Source of the DNA: Brevundimonas sp. UBA7534
GTDB lineage: Bacteria; Pseudomonadota; Alphaproteobacteria; Caulobacterales; Caulobacteraceae
Direction: 5' to 3'
NCBI RefSeq assembly: GCF_002479325.1
Contig: NZ_DLMO01000145.1
Span: forward strand, 1-22,551
DNA: 22,551 nt
Part shown: piece by piece, positions 1 to 7,499 of the stretch
Numbering within the stretch: the stretch's first letter is position 1
How the letters are laid out: the number at the start of each line of letters is the position of its first letter
Notes under the pieces: generated by a model
Databases searched by the model: none
What the model was told of the DNA's origin: nothing
Seen by the model: only the letters and a program-made list of their open reading frames with translations
Program-made: the position numbers and the translations under genes

Positions 1-885
1 GTCCAGGTAGCTGTCGTCGGCGGCGCGGAACATCGAATAGTTCAGGCCCGCCAGCACCTGGCGCTGACGCTCGGCCTCGGGGCCTTCGCCCTGGCCGTAG
101 GTGAGGAAGAAGCTGCGAATCTTTTCCTTCAGGGCCGGGTCCAGGTCCTCGCGGATGGCGATGCCCGATTCCGGGATCGGCGGGGACTGCCAGATTTCCT
201 CGATCTGGTCGGCCAGGCGCGGATTCTCGCGCTTCATGAAGATGGTGTTGACCGAGTTGGACGTGGCCACGTCCACCACGCCGGTGGCCACGGCGAAGGC
301 GTTCGCCTGGTGATTGGCCGACCGCACGGTCGAGAAGCACTGGGCCGGAACGATGCCGCGCGGATTGAACAGAAAGGTCAGCGGGGCCAGGGTGCCCGAG
401 GTCGACTGGGCGTCGCCGATGCCGAAGCTGTAGCGCTTGCCGCACGCCAGCACGTCATCCAGCGTGATGCCCGACCCCTTCCGCACGATAAGGGTCGAGG
501 TGTAGCTGTCGCGGCCTTCCGGATCGACGATGCGGGCGATGACCTCGGCGTTGGACCGATCCACGGCCTCCAGCAGCGGCTTGGCCGACAGCCAGCCCAC
601 CTGGGTCTGGTTGAAGCGCATGGCCTCGATCAGAACGTTGTAATTGCCCGCGAAGAAGGGCTTCACCGGCACGCCGATCGCCTTGGACATGTCGTCCAGA
701 AGAGGCTGCCACAGCGGGCCCGAGGAGGCCTGGCCCTCGGCCGACAGGATGGAGAAGGTGATCTCGGACGGCGTCGCGCCGGACGCCTTCTTCTCGTCGC
801 CGCCGCAGGAGGCCAAGCCCATCAGCGCCGCGGCGGCGCCGACGGCCGCGAACAGGCGGCGGGACAGGGTGCGAGGCTGGCTCAT
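1..885 (-). CDS. phnD: Phosphonate/phosphate ABC transporter substrate-binding lipoprotein (3' end outside window)
   Basis: Periplasmic binding component of a PhnCDE-type importer for phosphonates, phosphate esters or phosphite. The frame is open from the ATG at 885 to the left edge of the window (295 codons), so the C-terminus is missing. The N-terminus is a twin-arginine-flavoured hydrophobic leader ending in a lipobox LASC with Cys27, so it should be a lipoprotein. The body reads like PhnD: a segment around residues 60-80 (PLLDDMSKAIGVPVKPF), then NYNVLIEAMRFNQ and a later STSGTLAPLTFLFN stretch typical of the phosphate/phosphonate-binding (PF12974) fold. Its ATG overlaps the TGA of the upstream ATPase gene by four bases (ATGA), which fixes the start and shows translational coupling. 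The permease phnE would be expected just beyond the left edge. The ligand cannot be told from sequence. Confidence 0.9.
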   Translation of the reverse strand, partial: MSQPRTLSRRLFAAVGAAAALMGLASCGGDEKKASGATPSEITFSILSAEGQASSGPLWQPLLDDMSKAIGVPVKPFFAGNYNVLIEAMRFNQTQVGWLSAKPLLEAVDRSNAEVIARIVDPEGRDSYTSTLIVRKGSGITLDDVLACGKRYSFGIGDAQSTSGTLAPLTFLFNPRGIVPAQCFSTVRSANHQANAFAVATGVVDVATSNSVNTIFMKRENPRLADQIEEIWQSPPIPESGIAIREDLDPALKEKIRSFFLTYGQGEGPEAERQRQVLAGLNYSMFRAADDSYLD

Positions 886-1691
886 GCCTTGGTCTCCCAG
901 AAGGCGTCCTCGAATTCGGGACCGTAGATTTCGATCAGGCGCGCCTGGTCCAGCGCGGTGGAGGGGCCGTCATAGACGATCTTGCCGCCCTGCAGGGCGA
1001 TCACCCGGTCGCAGTAACGGATGGCGTAGTCGACCTGGTGCAGGGTGACGATCACGCCCAGGCCATCGCGCTGGTTCAGTTCGACCAGCAGTTCCATCAC
1101 CTTGCGGGCGGACACGGGATCCAGCGAGGCGACCGGTTCGTCGGCCAGGATGGCCTTGGCGCCCTGGACGATGGCGCGGGCGATGGCGCCGCGCTGCTGC
1201 TGGCCGCCCGACAGGGTGTTGGCCCGCTGGGCGGCGTAGTCGGACACGCCGACGCGGTGCAGGGCCGCCATCGCCTTGTCCTTGTCGGCCTTGGGCCAGG
1301 CGCCCAGCAGCCCCTGCCACGCCGGCAGCCGACCCAGGGCGCCCAGCATGACGTTGGAGAAAAGGCTCAGACGCCCGACCAGATTGAATTGCTGGAAGAT
1401 CATGCCCAGCTTGCCGCGCGCCTTGCGCACCGCGCCGGTGACCTTGCCGTCCTTCTGCACCGTCTCGCCGAAGACCGAGATGGTCCCCTTGCCGGGGTCG
1501 ATCGACTGCAGGCCGGTGATCGAGCGCAACAGGGTGGACTTGCCCGAACCCGACGGTCCGATCAGGGCGACCATCTCGCCCGAGGCGACCTCGACCGAGA
1601 CGCCGTCCAGCGCCTTTCGCGATCCGAAGGTCTTCGACACGTCGCGCGCCGAGACAAGCCCGGGAGCGGCGGCGGCTGCGGATGAACTCAT
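882..1691 (-). CDS. phnC: Phosphonate/phosphate ABC transporter ATP-binding protein
   Basis: Cytoplasmic ATPase that would power the importer together with the adjacent binding protein. All ABC motifs are intact in the 269-aa product: Walker A GPSGSGKST starting at about residue 45, Q-loop FQQFNL at 99-104, signature LSGGQQQR at 160-167, Walker B AILADEPVASLDP from residue 180, and the switch histidine His218 in VTLHQVDYA. The LHQVDYAIRYCDRVIALQGGKIVYDGP stretch is characteristic of the PhnC subfamily. ATG at 1691 is the first start in the frame after a short Ala-rich leader; no strong Shine-Dalgarno is visible. Roughly 110 bases separate it from the upstream DUF2254 gene, so it probably starts its own transcript. 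I saw no clear Pho box in that gap. Confidence 0.93.
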   Translation of the reverse strand: MSSSAAAAAPGLVSARDVSKTFGSRKALDGVSVEVASGEMVALIGPSGSGKSTLLRSITGLQSIDPGKGTISVFGETVQKDGKVTGAVRKARGKLGMIFQQFNLVGRLSLFSNVMLGALGRLPAWQGLLGAWPKADKDKAMAALHRVGVSDYAAQRANTLSGGQQQRGAIARAIVQGAKAILADEPVASLDPVSARKVMELLVELNQRDGLGVIVTLHQVDYAIRYCDRVIALQGGKIVYDGPSTALDQARLIEIYGPEFEDAFWETKA

Positions 1692-1766
1692 GAACTCGCT
1701 GAAGAGGCTGTGGCGAAGGGCGCCGCAATACGCGGATGTCGCGCGTGGGCAAGTCTTAATCGCATG

Positions 1767-1788
1767 GACAGGACGATTTCGTCCAGTC
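1767..1788 (-). terminator. Possible hairpin between the DUF2254 gene and phnC
   Basis: Just past the DUF2254 stop codon, the minus strand can fold GGACG / CGTCC around an AAAT loop. The stem extends by three further pairs (GAC/GTC) beyond one T-T mismatch. There is no run of T after it, so it is at best a weak or Rho-assisted terminator, or an attenuator in the phnC leader. Confidence 0.3.
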
Positions 1789-1799
1789 TCGTGTCCGGC

Positions 1800-3035
1800 T
1801 CAGGCGGAGGGCGGGGCCTGGCGCCCGATCGCGGCGACGCGGGCAACGTCGGCGGGGATCGGCAGGGCCGCCCGGGCGCGCTCCAGCGCCTCGTCCGCCA
1901 TCGCCCGCGCCGGAGACGCCAGCGCGTCCAGCCCCGATAGCGACAAAAGGCCCTTCCTCAGGCGGATGGCCACCGCCACGTCGCCCGAACCGAAGCGGGC
2001 GATCGGGCCGAAGACGTCGTCCAGCAGATCCGCCTCCTGGATCGAGGGCGCCATCAGGCGATCGCATCGCGGCGCGTCGGGCCGCGCATGGGTCGCCCAG
2101 CCTTCCAGGAGGCGCACCCCGGCCCCGACGACCTGGATCGCCGTGCCGGGATCGTTGACGCCCGGCGACAGCGCCTTGGCCGCGATCTCGCCCAGCACGA
2201 TCAGGCCGAAGCGCGGGTCCTGGTCGTAGGACCGCGAGTCGCCGATGGCGAAGGCCGATCGGAAGGTCTCCTGCGCCGTCTCGTCGCAGCGCGGCAGATC
2301 GACCCGCGCCAGGACCTCGCCGCGCCGCACGAAGGCGCCCGGCGCCGCCACGACCTCGACGCGGCAGTCGTGCTGTTCGGCGACGGCCTGGAGCCGGTCC
2401 GGGTCGACGTTCTGAACATAGCCCGTGGATGCGGCGACCACATCCACGCCCGTCTCCAGCCGTCCGCGACGCCCACCCAGCCACGGCGTGTCGCGGCGCT
2501 GATCCAGGGCCTGCCGCGCCTGGGCTTCGACCAGGTCGATCATATGTCCGACCCGCGCCAGGCTGGACAACCGGTTGATCCACGCCAGCAGTCGGAAGGC
2601 CACCAGGACGACCACCGCCAGGCTGAACAGGAACAGGATCGCGCGTCCGCCCTGGCCGTAATAGTGCGCATTGATCGCCGTCACCGACACGATGGCGTAG
2701 AGAAACACCCCGACGAAGGTGGCCAGCGACTTCTGCGTCTCGCCGTCGCTGGTGACCAGGGCGGCCACGCGCGGGCTGGCCGCGCTGGAAACCGAGGTGT
2801 AGGCCGTCACCATCGCCCCCACCGAGAAGGTGGCCACGCTCAGCAGGCTGGAGGCCAGGATGGTCAGGATCGACTCGACGGACGGTCCGCCCAGCCGCTC
2901 GGCCATGTCCTGGGGCACCCACGGCGCCAGGACCACCGCAAGGAGCGAGGCCGCCACGCCCAGACCGGCATAGGCCGAGGCCCGCACCCACAATTGCCGC
3001 CGGAAGCGACGCCAGAAGAAAAGCCAGCGGTTCAT
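1800..3035 (-). CDS. DUF2254 predicted membrane protein
   Basis: A 411-aa integral membrane protein of the DUF2254 (COG4325) family, whose function is not established. The N-terminal 155 residues hold four hydrophobic segments (about 21-40, 54-82, 103-127 and 132-153), followed by a soluble domain to the C-terminus. Family-like stretches are ATFSVGAMVTAYTSVSSAASPRV, KSLATFVGVFLYAIVSVTA, and in the soluble part SYDQDPRFGLIVLGEIAAKALSPGVNDPGTA. The ATG at 3035 has a good Shine-Dalgarno (GGAGGG, 3 bases upstream). The soluble C-terminal domain is likely cytoplasmic by positive-inside reasoning (arginine-rich N-terminus and 154-180 linker), but that is inference. It stands alone, with about 70 bases to the LytM gene upstream and 110 bases to phnC downstream, so its neighbours say little about its role. 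Confidence 0.85.
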   Translation of the reverse strand: MNRWLFFWRRFRRQLWVRASAYAGLGVAASLLAVVLAPWVPQDMAERLGGPSVESILTILASSLLSVATFSVGAMVTAYTSVSSAASPRVAALVTSDGETQKSLATFVGVFLYAIVSVTAINAHYYGQGGRAILFLFSLAVVVLVAFRLLAWINRLSSLARVGHMIDLVEAQARQALDQRRDTPWLGGRRGRLETGVDVVAASTGYVQNVDPDRLQAVAEQHDCRVEVVAAPGAFVRRGEVLARVDLPRCDETAQETFRSAFAIGDSRSYDQDPRFGLIVLGEIAAKALSPGVNDPGTAIQVVGAGVRLLEGWATHARPDAPRCDRLMAPSIQEADLLDDVFGPIARFGSGDVAVAIRLRKGLLSLSGLDALASPARAMADEALERARAALPIPADVARVAAIGRQAPPSA

Positions 3036-3107
3036 GAACCCTCCGGCCCCTGAACGAAGCTGAGCCGTAGAGGTTGCGCGAACGACGCCGTCAGGGACGC
3101 GACGACG

Positions 3108-4184
3108 TCAGCGCAGCCAGGGCGCCGGGTCGATGGGGCGTTCGTCGCGGCGAAGTTCGAAATAGACGTCGCCGTCCGGTCCGGTGCGGCCCAGGGCCTG
3201 ACCGTCGGCGACGCGGGCGTCGGCCTGAACGTCCAACGTCTCCAGCCCCGCGATCACCGCCCGCCAGCCCGGCCCCAGGTCCAGGATAACCACCTGGCCC
3301 CACCCGCTGAGCGGGCCGGCGTAGGCGACCTTGGCCTCGGCCGGGGCGGCGACGACCGCGCGGTCGGCCCGCCAGCGCCAGCCGCTGGCGCCTTCGCCGT
3401 AGGTCTGGCTCGGATCGGTCTTGATCGGCGGGGTCAGCCGGCCCCGCCCGGCCGGAAGCGGCGCGGTCGCCGGCGCGGCGGCCACGGTCGTCGGCACGGC
3501 GCCGCCCAGGTCGCGGATGCGCCGTTCCAGCACCCCGGCGGCGCGTTCGGCGGCGCGGGCCTCGGCGCCCAGGACCGCGCTGAGCGCGCTCTTGCGGTCG
3601 CTGAGCGACTGGATCTCGCCGCGCAGATCGCCCTGTTCGCTCTCGCTGGTCAGCAGTTGTTCGGACGACAGCACCGCCAGGCGCCGGACGCGCATGATCT
3701 CGTCCTGGCGCGCCTTCAGCGTGGCGGCCCTGGCCTGGAGGTCGGGCGTCATGGCCTTCAGCAGGATGGCGGCGCGCACGGTGTCGACGGCCTTGTCCGC
3801 GGGAATCAGCAGCGGCGGCGGGGGGCGGCGGCTCATCATCTGCAGGGCGCTGAGCAGACGCGTCTGGGCGCCCCGCTCACGCGCCATCTCCGCCACCAGC
3901 GTCGCCTCCTGACGGCTGAGCTGCGCCAGCCGCGCGCGCTGGACCTCGATCCGCCCGCCGCCGGTCGCCGCCTCAGCGCGAAGCGACGCCAGGCGACGCT
4001 CCAGCCGGGCCAGTTCGTCGCGCGCCGCGTCGGCGTCGGCCCGAAGGCGACGCGCGCGGGCGGTCTCGTCGCGAAACTCGGCCTGGAGACGCGCCAGTTC
4101 GCTCTCCGGCGCCTGCAGGCCCGAGGCGGCGGGGGCCACGGCCAGGGCCGTCAGCAGAAGGGTGGAAACCAGGGCGCGACGCAT
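3108..4184 (-). CDS. EnvC-like degenerate LytM (M23) factor, periplasmic
   Basis: A 358-aa exported protein with signal peptide (about 1-21), long coiled coils (about 25-120 and 150-225), a Pro/Ala linker (230-250) and a C-terminal LytM domain (about 250-355) ending YFELRRDERPIDPAPWLR, as in EnvC. In EnvC and relatives such a domain does not cut peptidoglycan but activates septal amidases. The sequence supports this reading strongly: the whole protein contains no histidine, so the zinc ligands of active M23 peptidases (HxxxD and HxH) cannot exist. It most resembles the EnvC-type LytM factor of Caulobacter (LdpF), and the cognate amidase would be AmiC; this is recalled from family knowledge. 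The gene starts one base after the stop of rlmH, so it is co-transcribed with the rsfS-rlmH group. Confidence 0.88.
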   Translation of the reverse strand: MRRALVSTLLLTALAVAPAASGLQAPESELARLQAEFRDETARARRLRADADAARDELARLERRLASLRAEAATGGGRIEVQRARLAQLSRQEATLVAEMARERGAQTRLLSALQMMSRRPPPPLLIPADKAVDTVRAAILLKAMTPDLQARAATLKARQDEIMRVRRLAVLSSEQLLTSESEQGDLRGEIQSLSDRKSALSAVLGAEARAAERAAGVLERRIRDLGGAVPTTVAAAPATAPLPAGRGRLTPPIKTDPSQTYGEGASGWRWRADRAVVAAPAEAKVAYAGPLSGWGQVVILDLGPGWRAVIAGLETLDVQADARVADGQALGRTGPDGDVYFELRRDERPIDPAPWLR

Positions 4185-4185
4185 C

Positions 4186-4650
4186 TCAGTCGCGATGATA
4201 GGGCGATCCGGCCAGGATGGTCACGGCCCGGTACAGCTGTTCGGCCAGCATCGCGCGCGCCAAGGCGTGGGGCCAGGTCTGCGGGCCGAAGGCCACGGTC
4301 GAGGCCGCCGCCGCGCGCACGCTTTCGTCCAGTCCGTCGGCGCCGCCGATGGCGAAGACCACGCGCCGCTCGCCCTGGTCGCGCAGCCGGGCCAGATGCT
4401 CGGCGAAGGCGCGCGACGAATAGGTCCGGCCGCGCTCGTCGCAGGCGATCAGGTGCGCGCCCTCGGCCGCGGCCAGGATCAGTTCGGCCTCGGGCGCCTT
4501 GCCGGGCTTCTTGGGTTCCAGGTCGATCAGTTCCAGCGGCCCCAGACCCAGGGCGCGCCCCGCCAGGGTGGCGCGCCGGGCGTAGTCGTCGGCCAGGGCC
4601 GCTTCCGGCCCGCGACCGGGCCGGCCGATGGCGACGACGCCCAGCTTCAT
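4186..4650 (-). CDS. rlmH: 23S rRNA (pseudouridine1915-N3)-methyltransferase
   Basis: RlmH uses SAM to methylate N3 of pseudouridine 1915 in helix 69 of 23S rRNA on assembled 70S ribosomes. The 154-aa product matches the family length and has the SPOUT knot signatures: FAIGGADGLDESV at about 99-111 (SAM-binding loop) and the C-terminal LAEQLYRAVTILAGSPYHRD, a hallmark of RlmH. A start at 4650 is supported by an AGG-type Shine-Dalgarno in the 18-base gap after rsfS. Its stop is one base from the start of the LytM gene. The rsfS-rlmH pairing is conserved across bacteria. Confidence 0.97.
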   Translation of the reverse strand: MKLGVVAIGRPGRGPEAALADDYARRATLAGRALGLGPLELIDLEPKKPGKAPEAELILAAAEGAHLIACDERGRTYSSRAFAEHLARLRDQGERRVVFAIGGADGLDESVRAAAASTVAFGPQTWPHALARAMLAEQLYRAVTILAGSPYHRD

Positions 4651-4668
4651 AAGGCCTGCCTCAGGGGA

Positions 4669-5094
4669 TCAGTCGCGCGCGGCGCGGTGGGCGGAATCGA
4701 CCGCCCAGATCTTCTCGATGTTGTAGAAGGTGCGGACCTCGGGGCGGAACAGGTGCACGATCACGTCGCCGGCGTCGATCAGAACCCAGTCGCAGTGCGG
4801 CAGGCCCTCGACCTTGGCGCGGCCCAGGCCCTGTTCCTTCAGGGTGCGCAGCAGGTGGTCGGCGATGGCGCCGACGTGGCGGTGGGAACGGCCGGAAGCC
4901 ACGATCATGGCGTCGGCCATGGCGCTCTTGCCCTTCAGGTCGATCAGGACGATCTCCTGGGCCTTGTCGTCGTCCAGACGAGCCAGCAGGGCCTCTTCCA
5001 GCGGGGTGGCGCCGATCGGGCGCGGGGCGGATTCGCCGACGGGGCCGTCGGTGTCGAAGCCGTCTTCGGAATGGAGGGGTTCGATGGGGTCCAT
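4669..5094 (-). CDS. rsfS: Ribosomal silencing factor RsfS
   Basis: RsfS binds ribosomal protein uL14 on the 50S subunit and blocks subunit joining when nutrients are scarce. The 141-aa product carries the DUF143/Oligomerisation domain from about residue 30: IVLIDLKGKSAMADAMIVASGRSHRHV, then GLPHCDWVLIDAGDVIVHLF and RTFYNIEKIW at the end, all typical. The first 28 residues are an acidic, low-complexity extension that many homologues lack, so a later start is conceivable, but no better in-frame ATG with a ribosome site is visible. It leads the rsfS-rlmH-LytM run and sits 145 bases downstream of nadD, with a candidate promoter in that gap. Confidence 0.95.
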   Translation of the reverse strand: MDPIEPLHSEDGFDTDGPVGESAPRPIGATPLEEALLARLDDDKAQEIVLIDLKGKSAMADAMIVASGRSHRHVGAIADHLLRTLKEQGLGRAKVEGLPHCDWVLIDAGDVIVHLFRPEVRTFYNIEKIWAVDSAHRAARD

Positions 5095-5187
5095 CTCGTG
5101 CGCCGTGTTGGAAACGGCGGCGTCTTGCGTATCGTACGCGGGCGAGGGGGTCAGCGGAGGGCTCCAGGAGCGTTGACTTAAAGCAGT

Positions 5188-5216
5188 CCTCTAGCACGGA
5201 TGGGCCGGATCGTGAA
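5188..5216 (-). promoter_or_regulatory. Candidate housekeeping promoter for rsfS
   Basis: On the minus strand TTCACG (5211-5216) and GCTAGAGG (5188-5195) are 15 bases apart. They fit the Caulobacter sigma-73 pattern (TTGACGS, 10-14 bases, GCTANAWC) at five of six and six of eight positions. It would give a leader of about 85 bases before rsfS. Pattern match only. Confidence 0.35.
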
Positions 5217-5239
5217 CCGGCCAGCCAATCACGGCTGCA

Positions 5240-5947
5240 TCAAGACTGGGCGCCGCTGGCCCGCGCCGCGCGGATGGCGCTGGAGGAAAGGGCGTTCAAC
5301 GGCGCCGTCAGATAGGTCCAGGCGGGCGCTCCCAGGCTGAGCAGCAGGCCCGCCTGCTCGGCCGGAACGCGGAAACGGGCGAAGCGGGCCGCAGCCGGGG
5401 CGGTCCGGCTGTCCATTAGCGACCCCGGCCGGGCGATCACCGCCACGGGCATGAGACGCATGATGTCGGTCCAGCCCCGCCAGCGGTGGAAGTCGGCCAG
5501 ATTGTCCGACCCCATCAGCCAGACGAACCGCACCCCCGGGTGGCGCGCGACAAGGGCGCGCAGAGTGTCGACGGTCCAGCGCACGCCGATGCGGCTCTCG
5601 AAGTCCGAAACGATCATCGCCGGCCCCTGCGCCTGGCGCCGGGCCGAGGCCATCCGTTCGGCCAGCGGCGCGCTGTCACGCACGTGCTTCAGCGGATTCT
5701 GGGGTGACACCAGCCAGACGACCCGGTCCAGGCCCAGGCGTCGCATCGCCGTCTCGGCCACATGGGCGTGGCCGTCATGGGCGGGATTGAAGGAGCCGCC
5801 GAACAGACCGACCTTCATCCCCGGCGCCAGGATCAGGCCGTCGCGCAGCCCCCCGGGGCGGGGACCGCCGCCTTGGGGCGCGGAACCGGCATGAAAGAAG
5901 GACAACGGCGTCTCGGACGGGGTTATGCTCAGCGGCGCCCTTACCAC
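5240..5947 (-). CDS. nadD: Nicotinate-nucleotide adenylyltransferase
   Basis: NadD transfers AMP to nicotinate mononucleotide, giving deamido-NAD in NAD synthesis. The catalytic core starts at MKVGLFGGSFNPAHDGH, where GGSFNPxHxGH is the nucleotidyltransferase motif, and continues through VWLVSPQNPLK, FVWLMGSDNL and the C-terminal ALSSSAIRAA (ISSTxIR-type) motif. The start is uncertain. A GTG at 5947 gives 235 aa with a 43-residue Gly/Pro-rich lead, while the ATG at 5818 begins exactly at the core. Neither has a clean ribosome site. I give the longer form because the lead is open and, from memory, related caulobacterial NadDs carry a similar short lead; the true product could be 192 aa. It lies 34 bases after the hydrolase gene and ahead of rsfS, a common order. 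Confidence 0.93.
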   Translation of the reverse strand: MVRAPLSITPSETPLSFFHAGSAPQGGGPRPGGLRDGLILAPGMKVGLFGGSFNPAHDGHAHVAETAMRRLGLDRVVWLVSPQNPLKHVRDSAPLAERMASARRQAQGPAMIVSDFESRIGVRWTVDTLRALVARHPGVRFVWLMGSDNLADFHRWRGWTDIMRLMPVAVIARPGSLMDSRTAPAAARFARFRVPAEQAGLLLSLGAPAWTYLTAPLNALSSSAIRAARASGAQS

Positions 5948-5981
5948 GCCCCCGAACGATCCGCATACCGATTTCTCCCGC

Positions 5982-6893
5982 TCAGACCGCCGCCTCGAAC
6001 AGGGCGTCGCGGGCGACGTCGGCGTGGGTCAGGGGGAACAGATGGCCGCCGCCGGCCACCGCTTCGACCGTGACGTGGGGCAGGCCGCGCGGATGGGCGG
6101 GCACGTGGGTCAGGGCGCCGTGTTCGGCCTTCAGGATGCGGACCGGGCCGCGATAGCGCTGCAGGGCCCGCCACGGATCGTGGGCCTGGGCGGCGTAGTT
6201 GGCCGCTTCCCACGCCGGGGCGGCGCTCAGCACAAAGCCGTCCGGCGTCTCGACCAGGCCGTCGCTCAGGTAGTCGGCCAGCACCATGTCGGGCCAGCCC
6301 TTGAAGGCCCCGCGACCGCGATAGGCGGCCATGGCCTGCTCGCGACTGTCGAACGTGGCGCGACGGCGCAGGGTGGCGGCCGCGATCGGAATGCGCGAGG
6401 CGAAGCGGTGCGCGAACGGCAGTTGGAAGGCCAGGACCGCCGAACGCCGCCAGATCACCGGGTCGAACAGGACCAGGCTGGACACCCGCTCGGGCCGCTC
6501 GGCGGCGGCCAGGAGGGAGGCGGTCCCGCCCATCGAATGCCCCGCCAGCACCACCGGCGGGCCGTCGATCGCCGCAAGCAACGCCAGCAGATCGTCGCGG
6601 TGGTCCAGCCAGCTGGTCTTGGGCCGGGCGAAGGTGGGCAGGCTGGAGCGCCCGTGGCCGCGCAGGTCCGGCGCCCAGATCCTGAGCGAGGCCGACAGCG
6701 GCGCCAGCAGACTACGATAGGTGGCGGCGTTGAAACCGTTGGCGTGGGAGAAGACCAGATCGACCGGCCGCGCCGGGTCGCCATAGTCCATCACCGCCAT
6801 GGTCCCAGCGCCCCAGCGGTTGGCGACCGGAACGGTCAGGCGGCGCGGCGGGGTCAGCAGAGCCGCGTCCACGATCACGCAGTCTCTCGGCAC
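5982..6893 (-). CDS. Alpha/beta-fold hydrolase, substrate unknown
   Basis: A 303-aa cytoplasmic alpha/beta hydrolase. The nucleophile elbow GHSMGG is at 118-123 with Ser120. HANGFN at 50-55 gives the oxyanion-hole strand, DLRGHGRSS at 76-84 is a standard lid-proximal motif, and GGGHLFPLTH near the end supplies the catalytic histidine (His284). The acid is probably Asp144 or a residue in ILKAEHG (about 253-259). No signal peptide is seen. Nothing points to a substrate; esterase, lactonase or thioesterase activities are all possible. The ATG at 6893 lies inside the 3' end of the zur-like gene (19-base overlap), so the two are translationally linked and probably share the regulator's transcript. 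Confidence 0.85.
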   Translation of the reverse strand: MPRDCVIVDAALLTPPRRLTVPVANRWGAGTMAVMDYGDPARPVDLVFSHANGFNAATYRSLLAPLSASLRIWAPDLRGHGRSSLPTFARPKTSWLDHRDDLLALLAAIDGPPVVLAGHSMGGTASLLAAAERPERVSSLVLFDPVIWRRSAVLAFQLPFAHRFASRIPIAAATLRRRATFDSREQAMAAYRGRGAFKGWPDMVLADYLSDGLVETPDGFVLSAAPAWEAANYAAQAHDPWRALQRYRGPVRILKAEHGALTHVPAHPRGLPHVTVEAVAGGGHLFPLTHADVARDALFEAAV

Positions 6894-7366
6894 GCGGCGC
6901 AGCGGCCGTGCGCCTCGATGGTGGTGCGGGCGATGGCGTAGCCGGCGTCGGCCGCGGCGGCGTCGATCACGCCCTGGTCCGGCCCGCTGATCTCGCGCGT
7001 GGCGCCGCAGCAGTCGCAGATCAGGAAGGCGGCGGCGTGGACGCTCCCGCCGTCGCGCTCGGCGCAGGCGACATAGGCGCTGATCGAGGCGATCCGGTGG
7101 GCCAGCCCCTGCTTCTCCAGGAACTCCAGCGCGCGATAGACGGTGGGGGGCTTTGCGGCCTGGCCGTCCTCGCCGAAGCGGGCGATCAGATCATAGGCCT
7201 TCACCGGCTCCCCGGCCTCCAGCAGCAGCGCCAGCACGCGCCGGCGCGGGGCGGTCATCCGCTCGCCGGCGTCGGCGGCGCGGCGTTCGGCCGCCTGCAA
7301 CGCGTGCGCCAAGGCTCCTCCGTGAAGGCCGGACAGGTCGTGGTCGTGGTCGCAGGCGGAGCCCAT
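6875..7366 (-). CDS. zur: Fur-family transcriptional regulator, Zur-like
   Basis: A 163-aa Fur-superfamily repressor. The N-terminal winged helix holds MTAPRRRVLALLL (37-49) and KPPTVYRALEFLEKQGLAHRI (72-92, recognition helix). The dimerisation half holds HAAAFLICDCCG with C117xxC120 and the C-terminal C156xxC159, the two CxxC pairs of the structural zinc site. The His-rich start (CDHDHD), the HAAAFLICDCCG motif and the C-terminal CxxCR favour the zinc sensor Zur over Fur. When zinc-loaded it would repress zinc uptake genes, none of which lie nearby. It is divergent from the SapC gene. Its candidate promoter lies so close to the ATG that the mRNA may be leaderless. No clear Zur palindrome was found. 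Confidence 0.87.
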   Translation of the reverse strand: MGSACDHDHDLSGLHGGALAHALQAAERRAADAGERMTAPRRRVLALLLEAGEPVKAYDLIARFGEDGQAAKPPTVYRALEFLEKQGLAHRIASISAYVACAERDGGSVHAAAFLICDCCGATREISGPDQGVIDAAAADAGYAIARTTIEAHGRCAACRETA

Positions 7367-7372
7367 GCGCCA

Positions 7373-7401
7373 CAGCTAATGGCTGGCCGCCGCCGCCGCA
7401 A
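7373..7401 (-). promoter_or_regulatory. Candidate promoter for zur-like gene (leaderless geometry)
   Basis: Minus strand TTGCGG (7396-7401), 15 bases, then ATTAGCTG (7373-7380), a weak match to GCTANAWC. The -10 box ends 7 bases before the start codon, so transcription would begin at or next to the ATG. The -35 sits in a CGG-repeat-like stretch, which weakens the call. Confidence 0.28.
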
Positions 7402-7434
7402 CATGGACGCAGGGCGATCGTTCTGCACGACGGT

Positions 7435-7463
7435 TTGCCGATGGGCCGGGCCTGGGCTAGAAG
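7435..7463 (+). promoter_or_regulatory. Candidate housekeeping promoter for the SapC gene
   Basis: TTGCCG (7435-7440) and GCTAGAAG (7456-7463) are 15 bases apart, matching the Caulobacter sigma-73 consensus at five of six and seven of eight positions. The predicted transcript starts near 7470, about 30 bases before the SapC ATG. This is the best promoter match in the window. Confidence 0.55.
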
Positions 7464-7499
7464 GCGCGCCTCATTTCCATCTCAAGCGTCCGGGCTTCC

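Noticed and set aside
1725..1752. Possible phnC promoter, TTGCCC plus 16 bases plus TATTGC on the minus strand
   Set aside because: The -10 matches only three of six in the general consensus and fits the Caulobacter pattern poorly; too weak to list.
7381..7401. CCG/CGG run in front of zur as a microsatellite
   Set aside because: Only a few imperfect units; ordinary for this base composition.
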